DNA of 64,000 nucleotides from Prochlorococcus marinus XMU1411 (GCF_017696075.1 NZ_JAAORI010000002.1:1-64000); one strand, 5' to 3'. Positions 26,872 to 36,659 are shown, numbered from the stretch's first letter. A program made the numbers and translations. The notes: generated from the letters alone by a model not told the origin.

Positions 26872-27993
26872 TTACTGTTTATCTAGATTAGTTATATCAG
26901 TTGGAATTACTTTTAAACTTATAAGTTTATTTTTGCGCTTCAAAAATACATTTATTTGTTTATTAATACCATTTTTACTTATTTGGCTTATAACATCTGA
27001 AGCTGTTTCAATATCTTTATTACCAACTTTTAGGATTATGTCGTTTACCATAATTCCACTCTTTTCAGCGGGACTATTCGGCACTACATACCCAACTTTT
27101 ACGGAATTCTTATTTTTTTCAAAATTACTTTCATCTATTAGGCTGATTCCAATCATAGGATGTATTACTTTTCCATTATTTATTAGTTGAAAGGAAATTT
27201 CCTTGGCTTTATTAATCGGAATTGCGAAACTTAAACCTGCTCCTGGACCAGATCTAATCAAGGTATTAATACCAATTACTTCTCCATTACTATTCAATAG
27301 TGGACCTCCAGAATTTCCAGGATTAATAGCAGCGTCTGTTTGAATCAGCTCAAGTTTTTTATCATATATACCTAGTTGAGTAACGTTTCTATTTAGATTA
27401 CTAATAATACCCAGCGTAACAGTGTTTTCAAGTCCGAATGGATTTCCAACTGCGATTGCCCAATCCCCAACTTTAATCTTTGCTGAATCGCCCAATTTTG
27501 CTTTTGGCCAAGGTCCTTCTCCTGAAATCTGAAGCACAGCTAAATCAGTAAAAAAGTCTTGCCCTATAAGTTTTGCTTTTAGTTTTTTGCCGTTAGTTAA
27601 ACCTACAATTACCTTATCTGATCCATTTACAACATGAGAATTAGTCATTACAAGTCCGTCTGCGAATATAAATCCACTTCCTTGATTTTGCTCTATCCTT
27701 GGCTGATTATCGTTAGGTAAATCCAATCCAAAAAATCTTTCAAAATATGGGTCTAGAAATAGTTGAGAATTTCTTGGAATTCTTCTTTTTTTTACATATC
27801 TTTGAGTTTCAATAGTTACCACAGAAGGTCCTGTTCTTTCGACAGCTTTAGTTATGAAAGATTTGTTTGAATAAAGATTAACTTCATTAAATTTTGGTTT
27901 AATGAATGGTTGGGATATTACATTTGAAGGGCATATAAAACCCAGTGCAATTGCTGAAAAGAGTAATAGATGCTTTTGATTGTAGCTTTCCAA
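26872..27993 (-). CDS. HtrA/Deg trypsin-like serine protease with one PDZ domain
   Basis: Product of 373 residues. A hydrophobic N-terminal segment (residues ~8-27) is a likely signal peptide or anchor, so it probably acts in the periplasm or thylakoid lumen. The catalytic triad is His120 (NSHVV), Asp150 (TDLAVL) and Ser228 (GNSGGP). One PDZ domain follows (residues ~275-365). It belongs to the cyanobacterial HhoA/HhoB/HtrA group; which paralogue cannot be settled from this window. Confidence 0.94.
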   Translation of the reverse strand: MESYNQKHLLLFSAIALGFICPSNVISQPFIKPKFNEVNLYSNKSFITKAVERTGPSVVTIETQRYVKKRRIPRNSQLFLDPYFERFFGLDLPNDNQPRIEQNQGSGFIFADGLVMTNSHVVNGSDKVIVGLTNGKKLKAKLIGQDFFTDLAVLQISGEGPWPKAKLGDSAKIKVGDWAIAVGNPFGLENTVTLGIISNLNRNVTQLGIYDKKLELIQTDAAINPGNSGGPLLNSNGEVIGINTLIRSGPGAGLSFAIPINKAKEISFQLINNGKVIHPMIGISLIDESNFEKNKNSVKVGYVVPNSPAEKSGIMVNDIILKVGNKDIETASDVISQISKNGINKQINVFLKRKNKLISLKVIPTDITNLDKQ

Positions 27994-28167
27994 TTTTGAT
28001 TTTCTTATGTTTTCGAATAAATTTACTTAAAAATAATATGCTCAGATTAAATATAACTATTAAAAAATAAATTCAGCTAAGAATAAAATTTTTTTTACTT
28101 AAATTAGCAAATTTACTTTTTTTCGGGCTATGATATTAATCATATAATAAACTAATCTATAAATTTG

Positions 28168-28431
28168 ATGACTATCCTTTTTCCTATAATATATTCTGCA
28201 GCTTTAACCTATTTGGTATGGAAAGCTTTTAAAGTAATGTCTAATGGTTGGAATATACCTAGTAAAGAAAAAAAACATTTCAATAATTCTAATTTTCAAC
28301 AGAAAAAATATACAATCCACCCAGAACTTTTAGATAAATCAGGAAATATAACAGAAGAAGAATTATTGACAGTTAGATTTTCGAATGATAACGACACTAC
28401 CCTAGAAGAAAAGGGTTCAACTACTGATTAG
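28168..28431 (+). CDS. DUF2973 family protein, membrane-anchored
   Basis: Product of 87 residues from the ATG at 28168; a TTG lies one codon earlier. It has an N-terminal membrane helix (FPIIYSAALTYLVWKAF) and a soluble tail with HPELLDKSGNITEEELLTVRF, the hallmark of the cyanobacterial DUF2973 family. TATAAT at 28143-28148 is a plausible -10 element. Function unknown; it lies 20 bp before the next gene and is likely cotranscribed. Confidence 0.78.
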   Translation: MTILFPIIYSAALTYLVWKAFKVMSNGWNIPSKEKKHFNNSNFQQKKYTIHPELLDKSGNITEEELLTVRFSNDNDTTLEEKGSTTD

Positions 28432-28451
28432 TAAAATTTAAGGTAAAAAAA

Positions 28452-28835
28452 TTGGAATTAAGAACAAAAATTGTCTCAGCAGTCATAAGATCTCTCAAGC
28501 TGCCTCCAAGGTTTAGATTAAAAATGGTTAAAGAAGATCCTGTTAGGCTTGAACTAAGTCTTACTCCTTCTTATGGTAAAAATCCAATTATTGTTGGTTT
28601 AGTTGAATCTCTAGACTTAGTAGCTCGAAGAGATAGAGAAGGTAGATTACCTAGAGATCTTAAAGGAACTTGGGATTGGACTGTAAGACATGGGAAAGTA
28701 AGTACTGGAGGATGGAATCCCATGCTAAAGGAAGCATTACAAACAATGTTTGATACAGGATTGCCAGCTATTGTATATGAGGAATTAACTGGAGATGAGT
28801 ATCGACCTGTTGATGGTATTAGACATATTAAATAA
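28452..28835 (+). CDS. Conserved-looking hypothetical protein (127 aa), TTG start
   Basis: Product of 127 residues beginning with TTG; AAGGT lies just upstream at suitable spacing. The sequence is well ordered, with basic and aromatic-rich stretches (GTWDWTVRHGKVSTGGWNP) and a C-terminus ending GIRHIK, suggesting a folded soluble domain. I do not recognise the family by name. It follows the DUF2973 gene and precedes a hli gene on the same strand. Confidence 0.7.
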   Translation: MELRTKIVSAVIRSLKLPPRFRLKMVKEDPVRLELSLTPSYGKNPIIVGLVESLDLVARRDREGRLPRDLKGTWDWTVRHGKVSTGGWNPMLKEALQTMFDTGLPAIVYEELTGDEYRPVDGIRHIK

Positions 28836-28851
28836 TTAATATATTAATTAT
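28832..28851. repeat. 20-bp perfect A/T-only palindrome
   Basis: ATAATTAATATATTAATTAT reads the same on both strands. It overlaps the TAA stop of the upstream 127-residue gene and lies 53 bp before the hli start. It could form a cruciform or a weak hairpin. There is no adjoining T-run, and in such AT-rich DNA chance cannot be excluded. Confidence 0.4.
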
Positions 28852-28904
28852 CATAAAGTCTTCCTCTAAACGTTAAAATAGCCAAATAGATAAACAAGTT
28901 TATT

Positions 28905-29051
28905 ATGAATGATGTAAATCAACCAAGATTTGGCTTTGTAAATTTTGCAGAAACTTGGAATGGTCGAATGGCGATGATGGGTATTTTAATTGGTCTTGGT
29001 ACTGAGTTAATCACTGGACAGAGTATCCTTAGACAAATTGGAATAGGTTAG
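28905..29051 (+). CDS. hli: High-light-inducible (HLIP) protein, short form (48 aa)
   Basis: ATG at 28905 to TAG at 29049-29051 gives 48 residues, the size of minimal HLIPs. The single helix has FAETWNGRMAMMGILIGLGTE, split as FAETWNGRMAM and MGILIGLGTE, with the E-x2-N-G-R-x-A-M chlorophyll-binding signature. Expected location is the thylakoid membrane, with a photoprotective role. It ends 3 bp from the convergent zinc-ribbon gene. It is too short for most automatic gene lists but is unambiguous. Confidence 0.93.
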   Translation: MNDVNQPRFGFVNFAETWNGRMAMMGILIGLGTELITGQSILRQIGIG

Positions 29052-29054
29052 ATT

Positions 29055-29396
29055 TTATTTTATTTCTTCTGCATTCACATCAATGATACTTTCGCTCGGT
29101 TTTTTATCTAATTGATCCATATCACTAATATCATGTAAATTTGCACCACAAGCCATGCAGGTTTTACTCTTATTTAAAGATATTGCACCGCAATTACTAC
29201 ATGTAATTATTTTTGACTTGAAAGAGTTAAAACCTATAAACACTAAAAGTAATAATAATACAGGAATTAGGAAGATAATGAGTACGATGTTTCCCAAAAA
29301 ACTTATAAAAAAGTTAACTCCAAAAATAGAAATAACTATAAAAGTGATTAATGAATAGGTAAGAAAATTTTTATTAATTTGAAGCAAATAATTCAT
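29055..29396 (-). CDS. Membrane protein with C-terminal zinc ribbon (113 aa)
   Basis: Product of 113 residues. Two hydrophobic segments (about residues 13-32 and 34-56) are followed by a zinc-ribbon with two CxxC knuckles (CSNCG and CMACG) and an acidic tail. The arrangement fits a membrane-anchored cytosolic zinc ribbon. Function unknown. It follows the YihY-like gene by 10 bp on the same strand. Confidence 0.75.
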   Translation of the reverse strand: MNYLLQINKNFLTYSLITFIVISIFGVNFFISFLGNIVLIIFLIPVLLLLLVFIGFNSFKSKIITCSNCGAISLNKSKTCMACGANLHDISDMDQLDKKPSESIIDVNAEEIK

Positions 29397-29406
29397 GGTA
29401 GTTTTT

Positions 29407-30336
29407 TTATCTCTTACTTATTTTTTTGTTTACTAAGGACATACTAGCAATAACAACGCTCCAACATTGTCCAAAATATAAAATCACTCCTAGTAGCCAT
29501 ACCCACAAAGTAAGTACAAGAAAACCTCCAATAAAACCATAGGCCTGAAATCTTACCCCAAGTGAAAGAATACTTTTACTTACTGCTAGGTTCAATGTAG
29601 TTAAGCCAATTCCAATAAGGAGAGATCCCGGCATGAGAGGTCTTAAAGGAACTTTTCTACTTGGTAAGAGGGCCTGTAATAAAAGAGCCATTAGAGTAAA
29701 TCCAATAAGTGGTATTGCAAATTGACCAACCTGTAATAGTGGTAACTTTAGAAATAAATTAGAAATTAAATTATTAGATTTTGCAATATTTTCCAAAACA
29801 TTAGTTGGAATCATCCTAAGATTTGCACTAATCTGATCTAATACCATTAAAAAACCTATAAAGAATACTATTAAGAAAGCTTCAATTCTATTTCGGAGAA
29901 ATCTCGAAGCTTGTTCTCTCCAAGCAGCATTTACTTTTTTAGAAGGAATTTCGTCTTCCCATAGTCTATCTGAGCCCCTTTGAAGGGATAGATATGCATT
30001 GCCTGCTGTAAATAGTAAAAACATAGCCCCTAGAATACCTGCTCCAAAACCTTGATCAATCAAATTAAATAATGTTGTTTCTACTAATTCAACTACTGAA
30101 GGAGGTAAAAGCTGAGCGGCAATAGAGATAATTTGTTGATCTAATCCATCTTGTTTGCCAAGAAACCATGATGCTATTGAAAGAGAAATTAGAAGAATAG
30201 GAAAAAATGATTGTAATGTGTAGTAAGCAAATGCAGCACTTAAATCAATACAATCAGATTTGCTCCATCTTTCACAAGCTCCCCATAAACTTTTCAGTAC
30301 CCATGTTGAGCTGCGCTGCATATTTATTTTCTTCAA
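29407..30336 (-). CDS. YihY/BrkB family membrane protein
   Basis: Product of 309 residues with about six membrane segments. It opens with the family pattern KSDCIDLSAAFAYYTLQSFFPILL and contains LQRGSDRLWE. Older annotations name this family 'ribonuclease BN', but YihY proteins are integral membrane proteins and not that nuclease. Substrate unknown. It lies in a minus-strand run between the IMPase and zinc-ribbon genes. Confidence 0.88.
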   Translation of the reverse strand: MKKINMQRSSTWVLKSLWGACERWSKSDCIDLSAAFAYYTLQSFFPILLISLSIASWFLGKQDGLDQQIISIAAQLLPPSVVELVETTLFNLIDQGFGAGILGAMFLLFTAGNAYLSLQRGSDRLWEDEIPSKKVNAAWREQASRFLRNRIEAFLIVFFIGFLMVLDQISANLRMIPTNVLENIAKSNNLISNLFLKLPLLQVGQFAIPLIGFTLMALLLQALLPSRKVPLRPLMPGSLLIGIGLTTLNLAVSKSILSLGVRFQAYGFIGGFLVLTLWVWLLGVILYFGQCWSVVIASMSLVNKKISKR

Positions 30337-30410
30337 ATATTTATCTTATATATTTTTTTTATTGTATCTAATAAAGAAATTTTTCAAGCAATTATTTATT
30401 AATAATGCAA

Positions 30411-31211
30411 CTATTTTTTCACTAGTAAATTACCCCAAGGCTTTAAGATTTCAAATTTTTCTATCGTTCTACAAGCAATTAATGGAAAATTAACATCGCT
30501 TAAGTTTTGTCCTTTAACTAGCTTTAAAGGATTCGTTTCTAACCACTCTATAGAACAATTGAGTTCTTCTAATAATAGCCATGCTGCTGCTATATCCCAT
30601 ATCTTGGGAGTTGATTCTATCGCTCCGAAAGTTTGTCCCATCGCTACGCTCGTTAGATTTAAACTCGATACACCTAAGAGTCTAATTTTGCCAGGAAATA
30701 CTGAGTTTGGCTTTTTTTGTAGAATTTTTATAGATCGACTGCACAAAGATATGCATTCACTTTGACGATTATTTTGGCTGGGATCTATTTTCTGGTTATT
30801 TAACCAAACCCCTTTACCTTTAATAGATACAAATTTTTTTTTCAATGTGGGAATTATTAAAAAAGAAGATTGTGGTTTCCCATCAACAAACCTTGCCACT
30901 GATATAGACCAGTAAGGAATCCCTGCAGCAAAATTTGTTGTCCCATCAAGTGGATCTACAACCCAATAAGCTTTTGAGTTTGGAATAAACTTTTGCCCTT
31001 CTTCACTAAGGACTCCCTCACCTGGCGCTATTGAAGCTAAGCCATCTACGATTGTTTTGTCACTCCATAAATCACAACTTGTTAATAGTGATCCATCTGC
31101 TTTATTGCTGGCGCTAATATTTCCAAAATCTTTTTTTTGACGTTGACTAACTAATTCAAATAAAGAATCTAATTCACTTAGTTGCTTATCAGTTAAATTT
31201 GGTGGATTCAT
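30411..31211 (-). CDS. Inositol monophosphatase family phosphatase
   Basis: Product of 266 residues using the ATG at 31211, which overlaps the tolC stop as ATGA and implies coupling; a start five codons earlier (31226) is possible. The metal sites are DPLDGTTNFAAG and WDIAAAWLLLEE, with an upstream Glu in SEEG. Members dephosphorylate inositol phosphates, fructose-1,6-bisphosphate or 3'-phosphoadenosine phosphate (PAP); the exact substrate is open. Confidence 0.9.
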   Translation of the reverse strand: MNPPNLTDKQLSELDSLFELVSQRQKKDFGNISASNKADGSLLTSCDLWSDKTIVDGLASIAPGEGVLSEEGQKFIPNSKAYWVVDPLDGTTNFAAGIPYWSISVARFVDGKPQSSFLIIPTLKKKFVSIKGKGVWLNNQKIDPSQNNRQSECISLCSRSIKILQKKPNSVFPGKIRLLGVSSLNLTSVAMGQTFGAIESTPKIWDIAAAWLLLEELNCSIEWLETNPLKLVKGQNLSDVNFPLIACRTIEKFEILKPWGNLLVKK

Positions 31212-32641
31212 CTTTGTATATTGCAAATAGACTCTGTATTTTTAAGTTTAGTATTATTGAAGCCCAAACAACTCTCGCTTATATCAAGAAAAGTTAATCT
31301 TTTTAATTCATCTAGATTCAAATTATAGTTATATATTGCATTAATATTTTTTGATGTCGCATTACTTAATTCACTTTGCCTAATAAGAACATCTTTGAGA
31401 GTTGATATTCCAACATTATATCTCAGTCTGGAAAGCCTTACAGACTCTTTGCTAGATTTAATTTCTTTAAGAGAAGAAATTATTTTCTCTTCATTTAATT
31501 TAAGATTCAAGTAGGCTTTAGTAATACTTGTGGTTAAAACATTTTTTAGATTCTCATAAGCATATTTTTCAGCTTCTGCATCTGCTATTTTTGAATTGTA
31601 AGAGTTTTTATTCTGTCCGCCATCAAAAATCCTCCATGCAAAATTTAGACTTATAGTATTTGTATAATTAGATCCAGATTTTTTTGAATCGATATTAGTT
31701 GTTAAAGAGTCACCCTTTGAAAATGTACTAGATAATGAATTACTAATATAGATATTTGGCTTATTTTGAGCTACAAAACTATTTGCTTGGCTCTTTTTGA
31801 TTGATTTTTGAAGAATAAGGTTTTTTAAGGAAAGATTTTTATCCAAACCTTCATTAATATTTTTATTCAATCTATGATTCCAAAACCCTACAAGTTTTTG
31901 CTCTTGATGAATTTCAAAATCCTCCTTAATATTAAGTATTTCTTTGAGGGAAATTGTATTAATTTCATGTTCTATTTTCTTTTCGTTTACAGCTTGTTGA
32001 TCTCTAGATAATTGCGCTTCTGCTTCAAGAACTTCAAATTTTGTACCAATTCCAGATTCTAATTTTGTTTTAGCATTATCTAAACTTGTAATTGATAAAT
32101 CAAGTGTAAATTTTTTATTTTTGATATCTTGATATGACTTTTGGTATTTGTGATACCTCATTCTTGCTTCTTGAATTAAATCTTTTTTCTTAATCTCGTA
32201 ATTATTTTTTGCTATTTTGTAATTTTCTTTGGCAATTTTAATTTCCGATCCTCTAAGTGGGTCTATTAAATCCCATCTAATATTTAGAGATGGATTAGCC
32301 GAAAATTGCGATGTTTTTAGTGTCTGTGAATTGCTGCTGTAATTTTTTCCTGCAACATATTTTGGTAAACCATTTGCTTGAAAATCTAAGGTTGGGTATC
32401 TTTGAGCAACTTGACTGGAAAGGTTAAAGCCTGCAGAGGTTAATAAGTTTTTTAATGATTTTAATTCTTGATTATTTAAGACAATTTTCTCTATTTCTTG
32501 ATAATCAACAAAAGTAATGTTTGATTTTTCTTCTAAAACATTATCAATAGAATTTTTTGTTTCGCTCGATAGTACATTAAAAGAGTTGATACTTAGAGTA
32601 AGAGGCAAGAATAAGAATGGATTTATTACTCTTCTAAGCAT
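31208..32641 (-). CDS. TolC-family outer membrane efflux protein
   Basis: Product of 477 residues with an N-terminal signal peptide (LFLPLTLSINSFNVLSS). The rest alternates long helical segments and beta strands, with two OEP repeats (residues ~60-260 and ~270-450). The pattern LESGIGTKFEVLEAEAQLSRD and its second-repeat counterpart RYNVGISTLKDVLIRQSEL are typical. It forms an outer membrane exit duct for efflux or type I secretion. It overlaps the IMPase start by 4 bp; no inner membrane partner is adjacent. Confidence 0.92.
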   Translation of the reverse strand: MLRRVINPFLFLPLTLSINSFNVLSSETKNSIDNVLEEKSNITFVDYQEIEKIVLNNQELKSLKNLLTSAGFNLSSQVAQRYPTLDFQANGLPKYVAGKNYSSNSQTLKTSQFSANPSLNIRWDLIDPLRGSEIKIAKENYKIAKNNYEIKKKDLIQEARMRYHKYQKSYQDIKNKKFTLDLSITSLDNAKTKLESGIGTKFEVLEAEAQLSRDQQAVNEKKIEHEINTISLKEILNIKEDFEIHQEQKLVGFWNHRLNKNINEGLDKNLSLKNLILQKSIKKSQANSFVAQNKPNIYISNSLSSTFSKGDSLTTNIDSKKSGSNYTNTISLNFAWRIFDGGQNKNSYNSKIADAEAEKYAYENLKNVLTTSITKAYLNLKLNEEKIISSLKEIKSSKESVRLSRLRYNVGISTLKDVLIRQSELSNATSKNINAIYNYNLNLDELKRLTFLDISESCLGFNNTKLKNTESICNIQR

Positions 32642-32666
32642 GTTTTATAGTATCGAGGCTATTAGA

Positions 32667-34046
32667 TTAATCAATCAAAGTATTAATAATATCATTTGAA
32701 TCATCAAGAACGTGAATTTTTGTATTTAATTGATCCTCAACTTCTTTAATATTTTTATCATCTAAAAATAAATCAGTATTAAGTTTTAACATAATAGATG
32801 GTATGTAAACAGCTTCTCCTAAATTCTTATTTTTCAGACCGTAAATTAGATCTTCTCCAGTAAGAAGACCTGTGACAACTTGATCTTGTCCCCAATACAC
32901 ACTTGGTAAACCATATAAGTTGATTTTTAAACCATCAATTAAATTTAATTTCTTAACTGTAGGAATTAGGGCTTCATGAACTAATTTACCAACAATCCAA
33001 CTGACTTCTTTTGGCTGTTTTATTTTTTTTGGGAGGTTGTTAGACTTCTCATTTAATATTTTTAAAAAGTTTCTAATTGATCCTACTCCATTAGATTCTT
33101 GTGGCATATTTTCGTAGGTTTTATAACTAGGTAAATTTATACCAGCTATTAAATACCATTCGTCTGCTAGCCAACAAAAACGAGTTCCAAGAGTAATTTG
33201 TAGAGAGGCTTGAATTCTCTCTACTTGTTTAATCGTTTTTATTGCGCATTCTGGACTTATTGATTTCAATCCATCATTCTCAGGTCTAAATTTTGTAAGC
33301 CCCACGGGAACTATTGCAACTGAAAGTACTGTCTGAGAAGTTTTTTTGTAGAAATTAGCAAGTTCTAAAATTGATTTCTCAAGAATATCCCCATCATTTA
33401 TATCTGGACAAACAACAATTTGAGCATGTATTTGAATAGAGTTTTTTTCAAACCAAGAAAGTTGATCAAGGATCACTCCTGCTTTTTTATTTTTTAATAA
33501 TTTTTCTCTTGTATTGGGATCAGTAGCATGAACTGAAATAAAAAGTGGGGATAGTTTTTGCATGGCAATTCTTTCCCAGTCGTCTTTTTTTAAATTCGTA
33601 AGAGTTAGATAAGAGCCATAAAGAAAACTTAATCTATAATCATCATCTTTTATATAAAGGGTTTTTCTTTTACCACTTGGCTGTTGATCTATAAAACAAA
33701 ATGGACATTTATTATTGCATTGCTTGATTGAATCAAATAATGCATCTTTAAAATTAATTCCTAAATTAACATCTTGATCTTTTTCAATACTTATATTGTG
33801 AATTTCATGATTTTTATCTAAAACTGATATGTCTAGAATTTCTTCACTAATGAGAATCTGATAATCAATTAAATCTCTTGGTTTTTTGCCATTAATACTA
33901 ATAATTGAATCACCTGATTCAAATCCTATTTCTTGAGCTATGGAATTAGCTTCAATACTTTCAATCTCTGCAGGATTTATTTTATAAGTAACATTAGGAA
34001 CTAAATGATCATTGGGATCTTCTCTATAGTTAATTTCTTGCCACAC
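32667..34046 (-). CDS. DUF512 radical SAM protein with N-terminal PDZ-like domain
   Basis: Product of 459 residues. Residues ~15-70 resemble a PDZ domain (EIGFESGDSIISINGKKP). The radical-SAM cluster cysteines are C110, C114 and C117 (CNNKCPFC), and the DUF512 region follows with FRPENDGLKSI and ELYLIAG-like sequence (DEWYLIAGINLP). It binds a 4Fe-4S cluster and SAM; the reaction is unknown. It is the first gene of the DUF512-tolC-IMPase run. Confidence 0.92.
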   Translation of the reverse strand: MWQEINYREDPNDHLVPNVTYKINPAEIESIEANSIAQEIGFESGDSIISINGKKPRDLIDYQILISEEILDISVLDKNHEIHNISIEKDQDVNLGINFKDALFDSIKQCNNKCPFCFIDQQPSGKRKTLYIKDDDYRLSFLYGSYLTLTNLKKDDWERIAMQKLSPLFISVHATDPNTREKLLKNKKAGVILDQLSWFEKNSIQIHAQIVVCPDINDGDILEKSILELANFYKKTSQTVLSVAIVPVGLTKFRPENDGLKSISPECAIKTIKQVERIQASLQITLGTRFCWLADEWYLIAGINLPSYKTYENMPQESNGVGSIRNFLKILNEKSNNLPKKIKQPKEVSWIVGKLVHEALIPTVKKLNLIDGLKINLYGLPSVYWGQDQVVTGLLTGEDLIYGLKNKNLGEAVYIPSIMLKLNTDLFLDDKNIKEVEDQLNTKIHVLDDSNDIINTLID

Positions 34047-34224
34047 AATTTAAGCCCAAATACTCGTCTTTATATTTATTCTAAACTTATATATGACTTA
34101 AAGTGTATTAAATACTTTTAAAAAACTAAATAAAGGTGTGAAAATATGGGCCTTTTATTTATTAAAATATGGCATTCGCAGTTTTCTTAAACACGATTTA
34201 GATTAATTAAAATAACCTTTTTCA

Positions 34225-34992
34225 TTGAAAGAATTAATTACAAAAAATTTAGAAGTAAAAGATAAATTCAACTATGAATCCCATCAGACAGTCGATTCAT
34301 ACGAAAATAGTTTTTTATCAAATCCTATATCTTTAAGATTGTGGTCTTCTTTTTTTGTAATTTTACCTATTTTTGTTCAAGCCCCTTGGGTTAGATTAGA
34401 ACCAATAAGTGCACTTTGTTTTACTTTTGTTATTGTCTTAGTGGCAATTGTTTTGAATCAGAAAAGATCAAATAAGTGGTTTATTGTCAGTTCATTATTA
34501 CTTGGTATATCAGGTAGTTGGCTTGGTGGATGTTTGTTCTGGGGATGGTTAAGCCCATTTCCTATCCTACACATACCTGTTGAAGCTGTAGTTCTACCAT
34601 TAGCTTTAATTGGATTAGGTACTAATTGGAAAATAGGTTCAAGTTTTTATATCTCTTCTTTATTTGGAACGGCAGTAACCGACATAACGATATTTTTAAT
34701 CGGAATCATGGATCAATGGAGGCAGGTAATTACAGCAGATTCTGAAAATGCACCAATTATTCTTCAAAAAGCTTCAGAGAGTCTTATTCAAATAAAATCT
34801 TTATCTATTATCGTTTTTGTTGCTCTTATACTTTGGTTTATTTCAAAAGAAATTTTAGATTCTGGCACAATTAATACTACTAGTGGTAAAGCACTCTTGG
34901 TTTCTGGTTACGTAATTCAAACGACATTAATTGTTGATGGTATTTTTATTGTTTTAGCAATTCTGCAACCAACTTTTAGTGGATTGGTTTAA
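34225..34992 (+). CDS. DUF3120 family membrane protein, TTG start
   Basis: Product of 255 residues with about six or seven hydrophobic segments, starting with TTG. The segment WSSFFVILPIFVQAPWVRLEP and the region LGGCLFWGWLSPFPILHIPVEA, split here as LGGCLFWGW and LSPFPILHIPVEA, match the cyanobacterial DUF3120 family, commonly found next to nadB. Its stop overlaps the nadB ATG (TAATG), so translation is coupled. Function unknown; a transporter role is plausible. Confidence 0.85.
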   Translation: MKELITKNLEVKDKFNYESHQTVDSYENSFLSNPISLRLWSSFFVILPIFVQAPWVRLEPISALCFTFVIVLVAIVLNQKRSNKWFIVSSLLLGISGSWLGGCLFWGWLSPFPILHIPVEAVVLPLALIGLGTNWKIGSSFYISSLFGTAVTDITIFLIGIMDQWRQVITADSENAPIILQKASESLIQIKSLSIIVFVALILWFISKEILDSGTINTTSGKALLVSGYVIQTTLIVDGIFIVLAILQPTFSGLV

Positions 34993-36659
34993 TGTTAAGG
35001 GCTCCATTTTCGCAAGAACCGATACCAATAAATAATTGGGATGTAATTGTTATAGGTGCTGGAGCTGCTGGCCTTATGACTTGTCTTGAATTACCCTCAA
35101 ATTTAAAAGTGCTTCTTTTAAATAGAAATACTAGTAAGGTATCTTCCAGTAGATGGGCTCAAGGTGGAATTGCATCTGTTGTTAGACAAGATGATTCATT
35201 TGATCTTCATGCTGAGGATACTTTAAAAGCAGGAGATGGACTATGTGATTTTCAAGCTGTAGAAATGCTAGTTAAAGAAGCTCCAGGTTGTGTCAATAGG
35301 TTACAGAATTTAGGGATGATTTTTGATCAAAGTTCTGATCAACTAGCTACTACCTTGGAAGCAGCACATTCACGAAGAAGAGTCTTACATGTTAAGGATC
35401 GTACTGGACGAGCATTAGTTGAAGTTCTAGAAGATCATATTGAGACTCAAAAAAATATTCTTCACTGCAGGGGCGTAAGAGTAACTGAACTTCTCATTGA
35501 AAATAAGGAATGTAGAGGAGTTCAGGTTCTTGATGGAGCAAATTTATATTGGATTAAATCTAGAGCTGTTGTTTTGGCTACAGGTGGGGGTGGGCACTTA
35601 TTTACAAATACAACAAATCCTGCTCAATCCTCTGGTGAAGGGATTGCTCTTGCATGGAAAGCAGGAGCTGCTATCGAAGATTTAGAGTTCGTGCAATTTC
35701 ATCCAACAGCTTTAAAGTTTTATGGTGCACCTTGCTTTTTAATATCTGAGGCACTTAGAGGGGAGGGAGCAATTTTAGTTGATAAAAATGGTGAAAGTCC
35801 AGTTAAAAATCTTGAAAATCGTGATCTAGCTACTAGAGATCAAGTAAGTAGAGCAATTATGAAAAATATGCATGATAATAATGTAGACCATGTTGGCTTA
35901 GATCTTCGTTATATTGACCCAGAAAAAATTGTAGAGCGCTTCCCCACGATCTTAAGTCGATGTCAGGATTATGGAGTTAACCCTTTAAATGAGGTTATTC
36001 CTGTAGCACCTGCAGCTCATTATTGGATGGGAGGTGTTAAAACTGATCTAAATGCATGTTCAACAAGAAAAGGACTATATGCCGTTGGAGAAGTTGCTTC
36101 TACAGGTGTGCATGGTGCTAATAGATTGGCAAGTAATTCACTGATGGAGTGTCTTGTTTTCGCAAGAAAAATGTCTTCAATTGTTTTGAATGACCTTTCT
36201 AAATTTGAAAAATTTGATCGATCATTTCAAGAGTTTGATATTGAAGATCCTAAAGAAGATCAAATTTCTATAATTGCTGAAAAAATTGATGAACTAAGAA
36301 AACTATGTTGGTTAAATTTAGGTGTATCTAGAAATAAGGTAAATATGAGTAAATTTTTAAATTATATTCAAAATGACATAGATAAATTAAATAAAAATGA
36401 TTTACTAAATAGTCTTGAAAAAATAAATTTTGATCAAAAAATAAAACTTAGTGAACGCAATAGAAGAGCATTAAATCTTTTACTTGATTTAAAGAATAGA
36501 CAAATAACCACCTTAACTTTATTAAAGGCTTGTCTATTTAGAGAAGAAAGTAGAGGAGGGCATTATAGAGATGATTTCCCTGATAAAGATAAAAATTGGG
36601 AATGCCATACTAGACAACAGTTAGATCAAAAAATTAAAAAAAGATTTATTAAAAATTAA
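34992..36659 (+). CDS. nadB: L-aspartate oxidase
   Basis: Product of 555 residues. FAD enzyme oxidising aspartate to iminoaspartate for NAD synthesis, where NadA next forms quinolinate. The FAD motif is VIGAGAAGL (from residue ~21), then SRWAQGGIASV, VQFHPTAL and HGANRLASNSL (FAD-binding region). The C-terminal helical domain is complete. It overlaps the convergent VKOR gene by 11 bp. Confidence 0.96.
   Translation: MLRAPFSQEPIPINNWDVIVIGAGAAGLMTCLELPSNLKVLLLNRNTSKVSSSRWAQGGIASVVRQDDSFDLHAEDTLKAGDGLCDFQAVEMLVKEAPGCVNRLQNLGMIFDQSSDQLATTLEAAHSRRRVLHVKDRTGRALVEVLEDHIETQKNILHCRGVRVTELLIENKECRGVQVLDGANLYWIKSRAVVLATGGGGHLFTNTTNPAQSSGEGIALAWKAGAAIEDLEFVQFHPTALKFYGAPCFLISEALRGEGAILVDKNGESPVKNLENRDLATRDQVSRAIMKNMHDNNVDHVGLDLRYIDPEKIVERFPTILSRCQDYGVNPLNEVIPVAPAAHYWMGGVKTDLNACSTRKGLYAVGEVASTGVHGANRLASNSLMECLVFARKMSSIVLNDLSKFEKFDRSFQEFDIEDPKEDQISIIAEKIDELRKLCWLNLGVSRNKVNMSKFLNYIQNDIDKLNKNDLLNSLEKINFDQKIKLSERNRRALNLLLDLKNRQITTLTLLKACLFREESRGGHYRDDFPDKDKNWECHTRQQLDQKIKKRFIKN

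Noticed and set aside
34154-34198. Short ATG ORF (14 codons) upstream of the DUF3120 gene
   Set aside because: It is too short to support, and although a GGTG-like sequence precedes it, no known small subunit matches.
36649-36659. Considered as evidence of a frameshift between nadB and the VKOR gene
   Set aside because: Both frames are complete with expected C-termini and the overlap is of the ordinary convergent type seen elsewhere in the window.
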